Assembly: GCF_000497045.1 (NCBI RefSeq)
Contig: NW_015961981.1
Location: 64,401 to 128,400 of the forward strand
Length of the DNA stretch: 64,000 nucleotides
Source: Kalmanozyma brasiliensis GHG001
Taxonomy: Eukaryota > Basidiomycota > Ustilaginomycetes > Ustilaginales
Direction: 5' to 3'
The position numbers and the translations under genes are program-made. This document shows, piece by piece, positions 24,090 to 34,386 of the stretch; within the stretch, counting starts at the first letter, position 1; each line of letters begins with the position of its first letter. The notes under the pieces are model-generated. The model saw nothing but the letters and a program-made list of their open reading frames with translations. It did not search any database and was not told where the DNA came from.

Positions 24090-24335
24090 ACGCACGACCC
24101 GACACGGCGACGTTTCTTCAAAAAGCACATCGGCTCCTCCGCGAGCCTCCTTGTAACATCAGCATCAGACTTCATTCTCACGCCATTCCCGCTCATTAGA
24201 AGAGCAACAACGGCTGGATCCGAAATCACATTTCCCATTCACAGCATTTCACTCCACTCAACACCTGCTATTGGATCGGCCTGTGATGTCTCTATTCGCC
24301 AGTTCTGCAGACGTTTCTCGAAAGCATCGTCACAA

Positions 24336-26393
24336 TCACTCTGAGTCATTGCCACCTGACTCCAGTGCAGACCTCGCAGCAGCCGACCCCTTGACTGGGC
24401 TTGACCCTGGCACGCCGATCAAGTGCCTACTCACAGCAGCGAGCCCTCCATATGCACCTGTCTCGAGTCCACCCACTACGCCTACGAACGAGCCTCGTTT
24501 GTTCGGCGCTGGCATCGCCGGTCTTTTCTGCTTTTCTGCCCCCTTCTCTTTCTCCTTGCCGGCTTCTTCTGTGTCCGCCTTTGTTTCTGCTTCGCCTTGA
24601 ATCGGCTTGGTGGCCTCATCGTAAGCTTCGCGCGATACTGCATTGAGAGCGTTCGTCTTCAGCGCGCCTGCCAACGAGGCGCCCATCCACGGCAGGAGAT
24701 TCGCCGCGAATGCTGGCGCTGTTCCTCCCTCGCTGCCCTTCTTGCCTCTGCTACTGCTCTGCGATAGGTCAGGCCACGGGTCGTTCAGCACAGCCACCGA
24801 GCTGTGTAGGCCTTTTCCTTCTGCCCTGTCCGTCTCTTCACCTTTGAGGTCCGCCTTGAGTCGTCGCGCGTGTCTCTCGATCGACAGCTGTCCACCTGGT
24901 CGTTCAGCCTGCTCGATCGCTAGTACGAATTGTGTTCGGAATCGATTCGCAAAGCCAGGAAGCATGGCTGTGCCTCCTGACACCAACACGTTCTCGCACA
25001 TGGTACGACGCAGATCGATCGGCAGCTTCGATATGGCTGTCACTGTCATCTCGACCAGTCCGGGATCGTCGGCGTCGCCTTTCTCAAAGAGAAGCTCGGC
25101 TGCTCGCTCGCGCACCCATCCAGGTATCGCAATGACGCCCGAGACCTGGCCCTTGGTAGATGCCGCTGTTGCCGTCAGGCTAGAGCTCGATGCGGTGCTT
25201 GGAGCCGCGATGCTCTGTATGAGTGAGGCCGTGCCGTTCGGATCAACAGAGTCCGGCGATACCGCGAAAGTAAAGGGTGTTGCGGTCGATGAAGACGAGT
25301 ATCTCTTACGAATCTCGGCGGCCGAGCCTTCTTGAATCCTGATTGACTCGGCTGGCGAGTCCATTGACTCGAGTTCCAGATCGGCGAACAAGTCCTCGAG
25401 TCCGTCGACGACCTCTTTGTTCGAGCGGACGAACAGCGCCTTGGCCTTGATCTGCTCGACTCGATCATCTGTAAGCAGCGCTGGATCGATCGGATGCGTT
25501 CGCTCTCGAAGTGGTTTCGCAGAGTCTTGCAGGCTGTTCTGCGCAGCCACGAATTTACCGTATCGCAACAGCAGAAGCCGCAGCCTCGCATTCAGCCGTT
25601 TGCCAGCTCGTGTGCTCGAGACACTGTAGCTCTCCAATGGTCTTCCGTAGTAGACTGGCGTTAGAGTGGACTCCAAGAAGCCGACTTCGAGGACGAGCCC
25701 CGTGATCCTACCCACCGCCAACAGGCTGAGCAATGGCGCCGGGACGAACGACACCGATGGCACCTGCAGATTGTTGAAGAGCACCTTGAGCAGCATCTCT
25801 TTGACCGCGTTCGGCAGCATTGGATTCTCAACGACGAGGACCTTTCTCTGCTTGGGATCGACCATGAGGTGCTGAGTGAAAGCATTGCGTAGCAGCTGGG
25901 TCAGCTGGGCGAGCAAAAGCGCCCGCTTGCCTCGACGGAGCTGATCGTCGGCACATCGCTCAAAGTCCAGGTCCCACAGCGTCTCTTCGCTGATGTATGG
26001 CTCCAGTGAGGGCGACGAGGTGTCGAGACGGAGATACGATGTCGATGGCTGAGAGAAGCTGACCGAGGGGACGATGGCTCGAGGTCGAGGCTCGCCGCTA
26101 AACCCCAACTTCGAGTATCGACTGCCAATGTCGAGCACCACTCTGTCCTCTGTGCCGAACAGAGAATGGCGACGGGTCGCGCCTGAGTATGCTGAGTACG
26201 CTTGAGAGCTTGATGTGGCGGTTGCCGACCTTGATGAAGAGGACGTTGGGTGTGCTGACGAAGACGACCGGCTCGGCGCTGATCCTGACGGCTGCTGGAA
26301 GGAGACCTTGCGAGTCTCTGTCGCTGAGCTGCTGGCATTGGACCTTGACGATGCGCTGGCGGCAGCGTCTCGGTGCTGTGCGCTTGTGGCCAT
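24336..26393 (-). CDS. ARP10: Actin-related protein of the ARP10/dynactin type
   Basis: A 685-residue protein from the ATG at 26393 (MATSAQHRD); the frame is open further to 26534. After a Ser-rich leader the actin fold begins with VVLDIGSRYSKLGFSGEPRPRAIVPS (phosphate-1 type loop). Further matches to ARP10/ARP11, the pointed-end subunit of dynactin, are LMVDPKQRKVLVVENPMLPN, FNNLQVPSVSFVPAPLLSLLAVG and, late, MCENVLVSGGTAMLPGFANRF. It is much longer than typical family members because of Ser/Ala/Thr-rich inserts in the middle and a charged tail with Lys/Glu repeats. Dynactin links dynein to cargo. The gene is divergent from ULA1, 338 bases apart, and convergent with HSP10. Confidence 0.85.
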   Translation of the reverse strand: MATSAQHRDAAASASSRSNASSSATETRKVSFQQPSGSAPSRSSSSAHPTSSSSRSATATSSSQAYSAYSGATRRHSLFGTEDRVVLDIGSRYSKLGFSGEPRPRAIVPSVSFSQPSTSYLRLDTSSPSLEPYISEETLWDLDFERCADDQLRRGKRALLLAQLTQLLRNAFTQHLMVDPKQRKVLVVENPMLPNAVKEMLLKVLFNNLQVPSVSFVPAPLLSLLAVGRITGLVLEVGFLESTLTPVYYGRPLESYSVSSTRAGKRLNARLRLLLLRYGKFVAAQNSLQDSAKPLRERTHPIDPALLTDDRVEQIKAKALFVRSNKEVVDGLEDLFADLELESMDSPAESIRIQEGSAAEIRKRYSSSSTATPFTFAVSPDSVDPNGTASLIQSIAAPSTASSSSLTATAASTKGQVSGVIAIPGWVRERAAELLFEKGDADDPGLVEMTVTAISKLPIDLRRTMCENVLVSGGTAMLPGFANRFRTQFVLAIEQAERPGGQLSIERHARRLKADLKGEETDRAEGKGLHSSVAVLNDPWPDLSQSSSRGKKGSEGGTAPAFAANLLPWMGASLAGALKTNALNAVSREAYDEATKPIQGEAETKADTEEAGKEKEKGAEKQKRPAMPAPNKRGSFVGVVGGLETGAYGGLAAVSRHLIGVPGSSPVKGSAAARSALESGGNDSE

Positions 26394-26731
26394 TGTGTCA
26401 GCGCATGGTATGATGAGAGTAGCGAGCAAGAACAGAACTTTGTTGAATTCAGGGTTCACGAGAGACCAACACTTTCCTGTCCTGCACGGCAAACTTCGAG
26501 GTTCTCGCGTGTCGAAATCGAGGAAACGACGCAAGTTGGCGGGACGCTTTCAAGAAGGAAGCGCGGTGGCCTGTGCTAAAAAAGCTGCTGCGCCTCCACC
26601 TCTTCAGCTAATGAGCTCGATCCTGCCCCACCATCTGCTCAGTTCAAAGAACGACGCTCACCTTCTGCGCATAGCATTGACAGTTCGCAGTCCATCGCAG
26701 ACAGCTTCGATACGCTGATAGCTCCATCAAG
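26394..26731. promoter_or_regulatory. Divergent promoter, ARP10 / ULA1
   Basis: 338 bases between opposed start codons. I see no TATA box or notable repeat. Confidence 0.5.
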
Positions 26732-28600
26732 ATGTCGAGCATAGGCGTGGACCCGCTCCAAGCAACAGACTCGAGCATCACCAGCCAACGACCTTCCGCA
26801 CACACACAACGATACGATAGACAGTTGCGACTGTGGGCTTCTTCGGGGCAGTCGTCACTCGAGAAGTCCCGACTTCTTGTCGTCGGAGCCTCGGCGCTCT
26901 CAGCACAGATTCTCAAGAACCTGGTGCTGCCAGGCATCGGCTGCTTCGTTCTGCTCGACGATGCGATCGTCAACGGCGCCGACCTCGGCGTCAACTTCTT
27001 CCTGCAGCCCGGCGAGAGCGAGGGAAAGTATGCAGCCGAAGAGATGTGCCGTCTTCTTACAGAGATGAACACCAGCGTCGCCTCGGAGGCAAAGCTTGCG
27101 AATCCTGCGTCTCTCCTGCACTCAGATCCCAGCTTCTTTGCTGGCTTCACTTTGGTCATCTCTGTCAATCAGTCAATATCCTTCGACCTGGCTCTCTCGG
27201 ACGCCTTGTGGTCGCTGCAGCCACCATCGCCGCAAGTGCCACTGCTCCGAGTCCGCACTGCCGGCATGCTGGCAGAGATGCAGATCAGCTTGGAGGAGCT
27301 TGGCATCATCGAGACACATCCGGACAGCGTGGTCGACCTCAGAATCACAAGACCATTCCCAGAACTGCTCGATCTCGCCCAGCAATTCGACCTCAACACA
27401 AGCGATACCATGGAGCATAGCCACATCCCCTTCCCTGTCATCCTCATCAAGAAGCTGGTCGAGTGGCAGACCGCCAACGAGGGGAAGCTGCCCACATCCG
27501 CCAACCGCGATGCCTTTGTCAAGCAAATCAACGCATCGCGGCTCGCTGGCAACCCTGACGCAGAGAACTTTGACGAGGCGGTCTCTGCACTCGGCAAGCA
27601 TCTCTGGCGACCGCTCGCATCGAATGGAGTTGGCGGCGGGGGCGTGCCAGACGAGGTGCAAGCCATGTTCAAAGACGATGCGTGCACCAATGTCACTGCA
27701 TCGTCGACCAACTTCTGGATCCTGGTGCGAGCACTACGCGAGTTCGTGGCAGCTTCACCGACGCAATCGCTGCCGCTGTCCGGCTCGATACCCGATATGA
27801 AGGCGACCTCGTCCGGCTATATCAAGTTGCAAAACACGTATAGGACCAAGTCGCTGCAGGACTTGGCGCAGTTCAAAGAGCTCGTAGGACAGACTTGCAA
27901 GTCGGCCGGTGTTGAGGGTAACATCGCTGATGACGAGATCGAGGCGTTCGTCAAGCACGCCGCATACCTCAAGTTGATCAGGGGTCGCAGCCAGAGGCAG
28001 AGATACGAGGCTCCGAATCAAGAAGTCGCGATGTTCGCCTTCATGGATCCAGTCAACCCTTCCACATTCCAACATCACATCGCTCTGGCAGCAGCAGATC
28101 AGTTCCTGGAGCAGCACGGCCGATACGCGGGCGTCTCACATCCTTCGTCTGCATCAACGACGAGCTCGATCTCCCCAAAGTCGTACTTCACCAACGGCAT
28201 CGACCTCGAAGCATCGTCCGATGGCGAGCGAGCCGCGAAAAGGCAAAAGTCGGTCACACCCACCGGCGACGCCGAGTTTAGTGTCAAGGATGTCAAGATG
28301 CACGATGTTACTGCGGGCCAGGACACCTCGAAGGACGAGTCAGTGTTGCTGGACATCGCAAAGAAGCTCGCTACCAGCAAATATGGCATTGAAGAAGAGG
28401 GGGACGAATGGGACAAGATCGAGCACAGCGTGCAGGAACTCGTGCGGTCAGGCGACGCAAGCTTGCCTCCCACGACTGCATTGATGGGCGGCGTGGTGGC
28501 ACAGGAAGCGATCAAGCTGATTACCAAACAGTATGTCCCAGCGGACAACACTGTCGTCTACGACGGCATTCAGCAGGCGATTGGTGTCTTCAAGCTCTGA
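26732..28600 (+). CDS. ULA1: NEDD8-activating enzyme E1 regulatory subunit
   Basis: A 622-residue protein, the APP-BP1/NAE1-type half of the heterodimeric E1 that activates NEDD8/Rub1 for cullin neddylation. It opens with RYDRQLRLWASSGQ (27-40), the canonical E1 start, then a Rossmann segment LLVVGASALSAQILKNLVLP (48-67) and VLLDDAIVNGADLGVNFF. As expected for this subunit there is no catalytic Cys motif. The C-terminus (MGGVVAQEAIKLITKQYVP then YDGIQQAIGVFKL) is typical of the adenylation pseudo-domain. A Ser/Asp-rich insert near residue 480 is disordered. Single exon, from the ATG at 26732. The catalytic partner UBA3 is not in this window. Confidence 0.93.
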   Translation: MSSIGVDPLQATDSSITSQRPSAHTQRYDRQLRLWASSGQSSLEKSRLLVVGASALSAQILKNLVLPGIGCFVLLDDAIVNGADLGVNFFLQPGESEGKYAAEEMCRLLTEMNTSVASEAKLANPASLLHSDPSFFAGFTLVISVNQSISFDLALSDALWSLQPPSPQVPLLRVRTAGMLAEMQISLEELGIIETHPDSVVDLRITRPFPELLDLAQQFDLNTSDTMEHSHIPFPVILIKKLVEWQTANEGKLPTSANRDAFVKQINASRLAGNPDAENFDEAVSALGKHLWRPLASNGVGGGGVPDEVQAMFKDDACTNVTASSTNFWILVRALREFVAASPTQSLPLSGSIPDMKATSSGYIKLQNTYRTKSLQDLAQFKELVGQTCKSAGVEGNIADDEIEAFVKHAAYLKLIRGRSQRQRYEAPNQEVAMFAFMDPVNPSTFQHHIALAAADQFLEQHGRYAGVSHPSSASTTSSISPKSYFTNGIDLEASSDGERAAKRQKSVTPTGDAEFSVKDVKMHDVTAGQDTSKDESVLLDIAKKLATSKYGIEEEGDEWDKIEHSVQELVRSGDASLPPTTALMGGVVAQEAIKLITKQYVPADNTVVYDGIQQAIGVFKL

Positions 28601-29256
28601 CGGGTGATATGCAGTGCAAGACGGTTCTCCATTGAGCCATGGCACCGTCTGAACGGGTTGCGTGATGTCACTTGTCGACAGCCGAAGCCTTCTCGAGATT
28701 TTGAAGTTTGTTAGACCGACGATTACCCCTTTTGCTCACGTGACTCGAATAAACAAGATTGAAATTAGCTGAGCCGCGCGTTTGACTGCGGTGTGCTGTT
28801 GCTAAACTTTCAGTTCAGCCGAGCCAGCGACCTGCAGCAAACAGCGCGTGTCGGTGTTGGTCTCTCGCGGAGAGAGCAGCTGAGGGCCTCAAGAGCAGAG
28901 TCACAGTCGCGCGCTCGAAAAAGTCGAGATCAACACTCTGTTGGCTCAGCCGACTCTCGTCACGACCTTGCATCTCTTGCAACCATCGTCCCGTCAGACT
29001 TCGATCCAACGCGCCACCAAGGCATCGACAAGAGGCCATGACCTCAACCGCTTGAACAGGACAGTCAAACAACTAGCATCATTCACCGTCGGGCGCCTAA
29101 ACCCACACAAAGACGGCCAACATTGGCTACAAAGCAATTACGGCGTAACGGCACAGCTCCCGTGATCACCACAACTACCTCGCTACATTAGCGTGGTCCA
29201 ATTGCTCCCGTACATCACCGTCTTTCTACGAAAAGTGACATCAGAAAGCGGCAAAG
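28601..29256. promoter_or_regulatory. SMC2 upstream region
   Basis: 656 bases between ULA1 and SMC2. It contains a TCACGTGAC E-box-type palindrome at about 28736-28744 and one ACGCG core near 29010. No gene is supported here. Confidence 0.45.
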
Positions 29257-32200
29257 ATGCGCATCGAGGAACTCATCATCGACGGCTTCAAGTCGTACCC
29301 CGTGCGCACGCACGTCTCCGGCTTCGATGCGTCCTTCAATGCCATCACCGGTCTCAATGGGTCCGGCAAATCCAACATTCTTGACTCGATCTGCTTCGTG
29401 CTCGGTATCACCAATCTCACAGCCGTCCGTGCCAGCAACCTCCAAGATCTCATCTACAAGCGTGGTCAGGCAGGTATCACCAAGGCCTCGGTCACCATCG
29501 TCTTTGACAATACCGATCGCAGCAAGTCGCCCGTCTCGTTCGAGAACTGCCCCCAGATCACCGTCACGCGTCAGATCGCAATGGGCGGTCTCAGCAAGTA
29601 CCTCATCAATGGTCACAAAGCGACGCAACAGGCGGTGCAGAATATGTTCCAGAGTGTGCAGCTCAACATCAACAACCCCAACTTCCTCATCATGCAGGGA
29701 AAGATCACAAAGGTGCTCAACATGAAGCCAGCAGAAATCCTCTCCATGATCGAGGAGGCAGCAGGCACGCGCATGTTCGAGGATCGCAAGGACAAGGCCA
29801 TCAAGACCATGTCCAAGAAGGACCAAAAGGTCAAGGAGATCACAGCACTGCTCGAGGAGGAAATCACACCCAAGCTCGACAAGCTCAGGGAGGAGAAGCG
29901 CTCGTTCCTCGAGTATCAGAAAGCCAGCACGGAGCTTGATCGTCTCACACGTCTCGCCAAAGCGTACGAATGGCAGCAGAACTGCGCTCGGTACGAAGAG
30001 AAGAAGGCGCTCGTCGATCAAAAGTCGCAAGACGTACAAGACCGCGAGGACGAGGCCAAGGCGCTCAAGCGACAGATCGAGAGCATCGACAAGGAGCTCG
30101 CTCAAATCGAGAAGAAGAAGGAGGCTGAGATGACCAAGGGCGGCAAACTTCAGGCGCTCGTCAACCAGAGCAAAGAGCTCCAGCACGACCTCGTCAAGCG
30201 CAAGACCAATGTCGACCTCAAGATCGGCTCTGTAGAGGAGGAGCGCAAGAAGCTGCAGGCAGATCAAGCTTCGCTCGAGGCACTGCACGAATCGATCAAG
30301 GAAAAGGAGGAACAACTCATTGACGTGTCGAGCTCGTTCTCCAAGCTTAAAGCCGACTACGACGGCGCAGTGGCTGATGTCAACAAGCAAGACGAGCTCT
30401 TGCAGACCTTGCTCACCGGTATGGCTTCGTCCTCCAAGTCCAAGGGGGGCGAGAGCTCTGCTGGTGGCTACATGGGGCAGATCGCCACCGCACGGGCCGA
30501 AGAAACTGCCGCCAGCACCGAGATCGAGCAGTCCAAGCTGCGCATCGGCCATCTCGAGAAGGAAGTCAAGCAGAAGGAGCCACTCGCCAAGAAGGCGCAG
30601 AAGGACGCTGCCGGTCTCATGAACGAGCTCGAGACGTCTCGCTCCGCGGTACAACAGCTCGAGGCACACATGCAGAAGCTCGGCTGGGATGACGAAAAGG
30701 AAAAGTCGATGCTTCAGTCCAAAGCCGAGTGGAGCCGCCGCGTTGCGGATCTGCTCGAACGCAAGGAGGGACTCAGCTCCAAGCTGGCCGGCATGGACTT
30801 CCGATACACGGATCCCGAGCCCAACTTTGACCGATCGCGCGTCAAGGGTCTGGTCGCGTCGCTCATCCAGCTCGACCAGGACAAGCACAAGTACTCGACG
30901 GCGCTCGAGATTTGCGCTGGTGGGCGACTCTACAACGTCGTGGTCGAGGATGAGAAGGTGGGCTCCAGCCTCTTGAAGAACGGTGGTCTCAGGAAGCGTG
31001 TCACCCTGATCCCGCTAAACAAGATCAGCGCCTTTGTTGCAAGTGCTGAGAAGGTGGGCGCAGCGCAAAAGCTGGCACCGGGCAAGGTCGACCTCGCCTT
31101 GACGCTGGTGGGCTACGACGACGACGTGAGCAAGGCCATGGAGTATGTCTTTGGCAACACGCTCATCTGCGCCGACGCAGCTACGGCCAGACGTGTCACC
31201 TTCGACAATGCCGTGCGCATGAAGTCGGTGACCCTCGATGGCGACGTCTACGATCCTACAGGAACACTGTCGGGTGGCTCCAAGCCCAACTCGGGCAACG
31301 TGCTGGTCAAGATGCAGGATCTCATCAAGATCGACAGGGCGCTCAAGGAGGCCAAGCTCGAGCTCGGTAAAGTTGAATCAGAGATCCAGTCGTCCAAGGC
31401 ACAGATCGCATCATTCACCAAGGCCAAGCGTGACCTCGACCTCAAACGCCATCAAGTAACATTGCTCGAGTCGCAGATCAGTGGCTCGAATGCAACGCGC
31501 ATCATCGGCGAAGTTGAGAAGGCGAAAGCCTCGATTGTCGAGCTCAAGGAGGCTATCGACGCAGCCAAGCAGCGCCAACAAACCGCGGGCAAGGAGGCCA
31601 AGCGACTCGAAAAGGAGATGGAAGAATTCGACAAGAACAAGGACTCGAAGCTCGACCAGCTCAAAGCCGAGATCAAGCGCAAGAAGGCCGAAGTGCAGAA
31701 GCGAAGCGGTGACATCAAGGCGCGCCAGGGCGAGGTGCGGACCTTGGAGCTCGAGCTCGAGCAGACGCGTGCCGAGATCACCACCTGCGAAAAGACGATC
31801 CGCGACGGCGAACGTGCTATCAAGAAGGTCGAAGCTGAGCTCGCCGACATGCAAGCCAAGCTCGAGGAGCTACAAGCCGATGTAGACAAGGTCGAGGCGA
31901 AGTTGACCCAGGAGCGCGCGACGCTGTCTGGATACGACGACGAGCTGGCGGCGCTGCGAAGTGCGCTCAAGTCCAAGAAGCAAGAGATCGCCGACGGCGC
32001 TCTGGCGGTCAAGCAGCTCACGCACGACCACGAGAAGCTGACGGGCGAAGTCGCCGGCTACGCCAAGCTGATCCAGCAGCTCGAGAACCAGTTCGAGTGG
32101 ATCCAGTCCGAACAGCGTTTCTTCGGCCAAGCCGGATCCGTGTACGACTTTGGCAAGCACAACATGACCGAGGTGCGCAAGCGATGCAAGAAGCTCGAGG

Positions 32201-32931
32201 AGACGCAGCAGGGGATGCGCAAGAAAGTGAACCCCAAGGTGCTCTCGATGATCGAGGGTGTCGAGAAGAAGGAGTCGACGCTCAAGACGATGCTCTCCAC
32301 CGTGCTCAAGGACAAGGACAAGATCGAGGACACCATCACCGAGCTCGACCGGTACAAGCGCGACGCGCTTCAGAACACCTGGGAGAAGGTCAATGCCGAC
32401 TTTGGCTCCATCTTTGGCGAGCTTCTGCCGGGCAACTATGCCAAGCTGCAGCCGCCCGAGAACCAGGATCTGACGCAGGGGCTCGAGGTCAAGGTTCGTC
32501 TGGGCACGGTGTGGAAGCAAAGTCTCACCGAGCTTTCGGGTGGTCAGAGGAGTCTGATCGCCCTGTCACTCATCATGAGTCTGCTGCAGTTCAAGCCTGC
32601 GCCCATGTACATCTTGGACGAGATCGATGCGGCGCTGGATTTGAGCCACACACAGCACATCGGTCAGCTGTTCAGGAATCGGTTCCGGGGCAGTCAGTTC
32701 ATTGTTGTCTCGCTCAAGGAGGGCTTGTTTACGAACGCCAACGTGCTCTTCAAGGCGAGGTTCAGGGATGGAACCAGTCTGGTGGAGAGGACGGTCAACG
32801 CGAACAGGACGACGGCGAGCGATGAGGCGGACAAGGAGAATGTTGCCCTGCAGGGCGGAGCAGCGGCGAGCAGGAAGAAGGGTAACAAGGGAGCGGCAGC
32901 AGCGGCCAACGGAAGGATGATTGCTGCTTGA
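29257..32931 (+). CDS. SMC2: Condensin subunit SMC2
   Basis: A 1224-residue SMC ATPase that compacts mitotic chromosomes as a heterodimer with SMC4. The N-terminus MRIEELIIDGFKSY is the SMC2 signature. Walker A is GLNGSGKS (32-39). The first coiled coil runs from about 170 to 500, followed by a hinge at about 520-680 containing the Gly-rich GTLSGGSKPNSGN near its end, and then the second coiled coil. The ABC signature LSGGQRSLIALSLI starts at residue 1093 and Walker B is YILDEIDAALD. The tail after about 1180 is Lys/Ala-rich. Single exon; length is standard for the family. Confidence 0.97.
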   Translation: MRIEELIIDGFKSYPVRTHVSGFDASFNAITGLNGSGKSNILDSICFVLGITNLTAVRASNLQDLIYKRGQAGITKASVTIVFDNTDRSKSPVSFENCPQITVTRQIAMGGLSKYLINGHKATQQAVQNMFQSVQLNINNPNFLIMQGKITKVLNMKPAEILSMIEEAAGTRMFEDRKDKAIKTMSKKDQKVKEITALLEEEITPKLDKLREEKRSFLEYQKASTELDRLTRLAKAYEWQQNCARYEEKKALVDQKSQDVQDREDEAKALKRQIESIDKELAQIEKKKEAEMTKGGKLQALVNQSKELQHDLVKRKTNVDLKIGSVEEERKKLQADQASLEALHESIKEKEEQLIDVSSSFSKLKADYDGAVADVNKQDELLQTLLTGMASSSKSKGGESSAGGYMGQIATARAEETAASTEIEQSKLRIGHLEKEVKQKEPLAKKAQKDAAGLMNELETSRSAVQQLEAHMQKLGWDDEKEKSMLQSKAEWSRRVADLLERKEGLSSKLAGMDFRYTDPEPNFDRSRVKGLVASLIQLDQDKHKYSTALEICAGGRLYNVVVEDEKVGSSLLKNGGLRKRVTLIPLNKISAFVASAEKVGAAQKLAPGKVDLALTLVGYDDDVSKAMEYVFGNTLICADAATARRVTFDNAVRMKSVTLDGDVYDPTGTLSGGSKPNSGNVLVKMQDLIKIDRALKEAKLELGKVESEIQSSKAQIASFTKAKRDLDLKRHQVTLLESQISGSNATRIIGEVEKAKASIVELKEAIDAAKQRQQTAGKEAKRLEKEMEEFDKNKDSKLDQLKAEIKRKKAEVQKRSGDIKARQGEVRTLELELEQTRAEITTCEKTIRDGERAIKKVEAELADMQAKLEELQADVDKVEAKLTQERATLSGYDDELAALRSALKSKKQEIADGALAVKQLTHDHEKLTGEVAGYAKLIQQLENQFEWIQSEQRFFGQAGSVYDFGKHNMTEVRKRCKKLEETQQGMRKKVNPKVLSMIEGVEKKESTLKTMLSTVLKDKDKIEDTITELDRYKRDALQNTWEKVNADFGSIFGELLPGNYAKLQPPENQDLTQGLEVKVRLGTVWKQSLTELSGGQRSLIALSLIMSLLQFKPAPMYILDEIDAALDLSHTQHIGQLFRNRFRGSQFIVVSLKEGLFTNANVLFKARFRDGTSLVERTVNANRTTASDEADKENVALQGGAAASRKKGNKGAAAAANGRMIAA

Positions 32932-33336
32932 GAAAGGCAGAGGCTTCTCGTAGCTGCTAGAAGGATCCGTCACCCCTGGCTCGATCTGATGCGAATGTCA
33001 TGTATTTCTATCTGTGTCTGTATCTAACCTCAGCAGCATCGTCGTGCGAAAGTCCGTGACCGAAGCCGTAGCTCCGTACGAACGGGATGATGATCCGAGA
33101 GGACAGCCTCCATCGCAGCCACGATCTCACACAGTTGGCGAAAATCCGAACTCTCGGATTAAGCTTCGGATTTTAGGCGTGTCTGTCCAAAGCGCGGCTA
33201 TCCCCGTTGCTGCCCTTCGATGCACGGACAGGAGGATTTCATGCTTCAAAGGCCGCTGTCAACGAACATTGTGCAGCCTTCTTGGCCTTCTCTCGAAGGG
33301 CATATAAGCCATCGCTTCCGACTACCATCAATCTTG
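32932..33336. promoter_or_regulatory. Pirin promoter with inverted repeat and TATA box
   Basis: A perfect 10-bp inverted repeat, AAAATCCGAA (33141-33150) and TTCGGATTTT (33165-33174), encloses a further TCGGATT at 33154-33160, so three TCGGA/TCCGA units lie in 34 bases. CCG-N6-CGG spacing is present in the left half, a layout seen for Zn2Cys6 regulators (inference). A TATA-like TATAAG sits at 33303-33308. Confidence 0.5.
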
Positions 33337-34386
33337 ATGTCCCAATCACAAACGCAATCAGCGACACAAGCACAAGCCAAAACCAGTATAACGCCGTTCG
33401 TCGCGCTCATCAGCATCGCAGCTCTCCTCGTGGCCCTGCTCTACACCCGCACCACCACGCTCAACATCGCAAACCCCACCACTGCACCAACGATGAGCGC
33501 CGTCCAAGCAGCCAAGCTCTCCGTCACGCCTCGTCGATGGCACGCTCGCGGTCACGCAGACCATGGCTGGTTGAAAACCTTCCACACCTTCTCCTTCGCC
33601 AACTACTACGATCCCTCGCACATGTCCTTCTCGAACCTCCGTGTCATCAACGAAGACCGCGTCGCGGCCGGAACCGGTTTCGGGACGCACCCTCACCGGG
33701 AAGCGGAGATCTTCTCCCTGGTCCTCGACGGTGCGCTCGAGCACAAGGACAGTATGGGCAACACCGAGATCCTCCGTCGGGGCGACGTACAATTCACCTC
33801 TGCCGGCACAGGTATCAGGCATAGCGAGAAGAACGGTGGTAAAGGCGAAGTGCATTTCTTGCAAATCTGGTATACTCCCGATGTGAGCGGTTTAGCTCCA
33901 AGGTACTATACCACGCATGCGAGCGACGAGAGCAAGAGGGATGCGTGGAAGACCTTGATCAAGCCCATCAGCACGTTTAGTTCCGAAGACCAGAAGAAGA
34001 CGGGTTTGCTACCAGAGGGGACACCCATTCCGTCCCATTCGACGCTCGTGACGCGAAGCGCCATCGTCAGCCCCGGAAAGGAGGTGACCCACGTTATTGG
34101 AGCAGACTCCGCAGCGAAGGAGGGCGACGAGAGGTGGATGTACATCCACCTAGCTCAGCGATCGGGGTACAAGGATCCCGAGTTCAAGGAGATGGGTATC
34201 AAGGGAGAGGCGCAGGTGAGTTTTGAGGATGGTAGGGGCAAGGAGTACGTGCTGAAGGAGGGAGATGGTGCGTATGTCAAGGAGGGCAAGGTGGGCGATG
34301 GGCTGGTGTTGAAGAATACGGGCGGGAAGGATGCTGAATTGGTGCTCTTCGATCTGCGACCGTCCAAGGGGGACAGCTTTTGGTGA
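33337..34386 (+). CDS. Pirin-family bicupin with N-terminal membrane anchor
   Basis: A 349-residue pirin. From the ATG at 33337 the protein begins with a polar leader and a hydrophobic segment at about 20-37 (FVALISIAALLVALLY) that looks like a single membrane anchor or signal anchor. The pirin core starts near residue 53, where another Met (33493) could give a soluble form. The metal site is complete: His118 and His120 in GTHPHREAE, His162 and Glu164 in GIRHSEK. The frame is open upstream to 33220, but the TATA-like box at 33303 argues against that start. Pirins are Fe-binding cupins; some act as quercetinases or transcription cofactors. The substrate here is unknown. It converges with MCX1, 102 bases away. 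Confidence 0.88.
   Translation: MSQSQTQSATQAQAKTSITPFVALISIAALLVALLYTRTTTLNIANPTTAPTMSAVQAAKLSVTPRRWHARGHADHGWLKTFHTFSFANYYDPSHMSFSNLRVINEDRVAAGTGFGTHPHREAEIFSLVLDGALEHKDSMGNTEILRRGDVQFTSAGTGIRHSEKNGGKGEVHFLQIWYTPDVSGLAPRYYTTHASDESKRDAWKTLIKPISTFSSEDQKKTGLLPEGTPIPSHSTLVTRSAIVSPGKEVTHVIGADSAAKEGDERWMYIHLAQRSGYKDPEFKEMGIKGEAQVSFEDGRGKEYVLKEGDGAYVKEGKVGDGLVLKNTGGKDAELVLFDLRPSKGDSFW

Noticed and set aside
23646..24128. 160-codon open frame antisense to HSP10
   Set aside because: It is a shadow of HSP10 exon 2; the plus-strand reading gives a full GroES protein.
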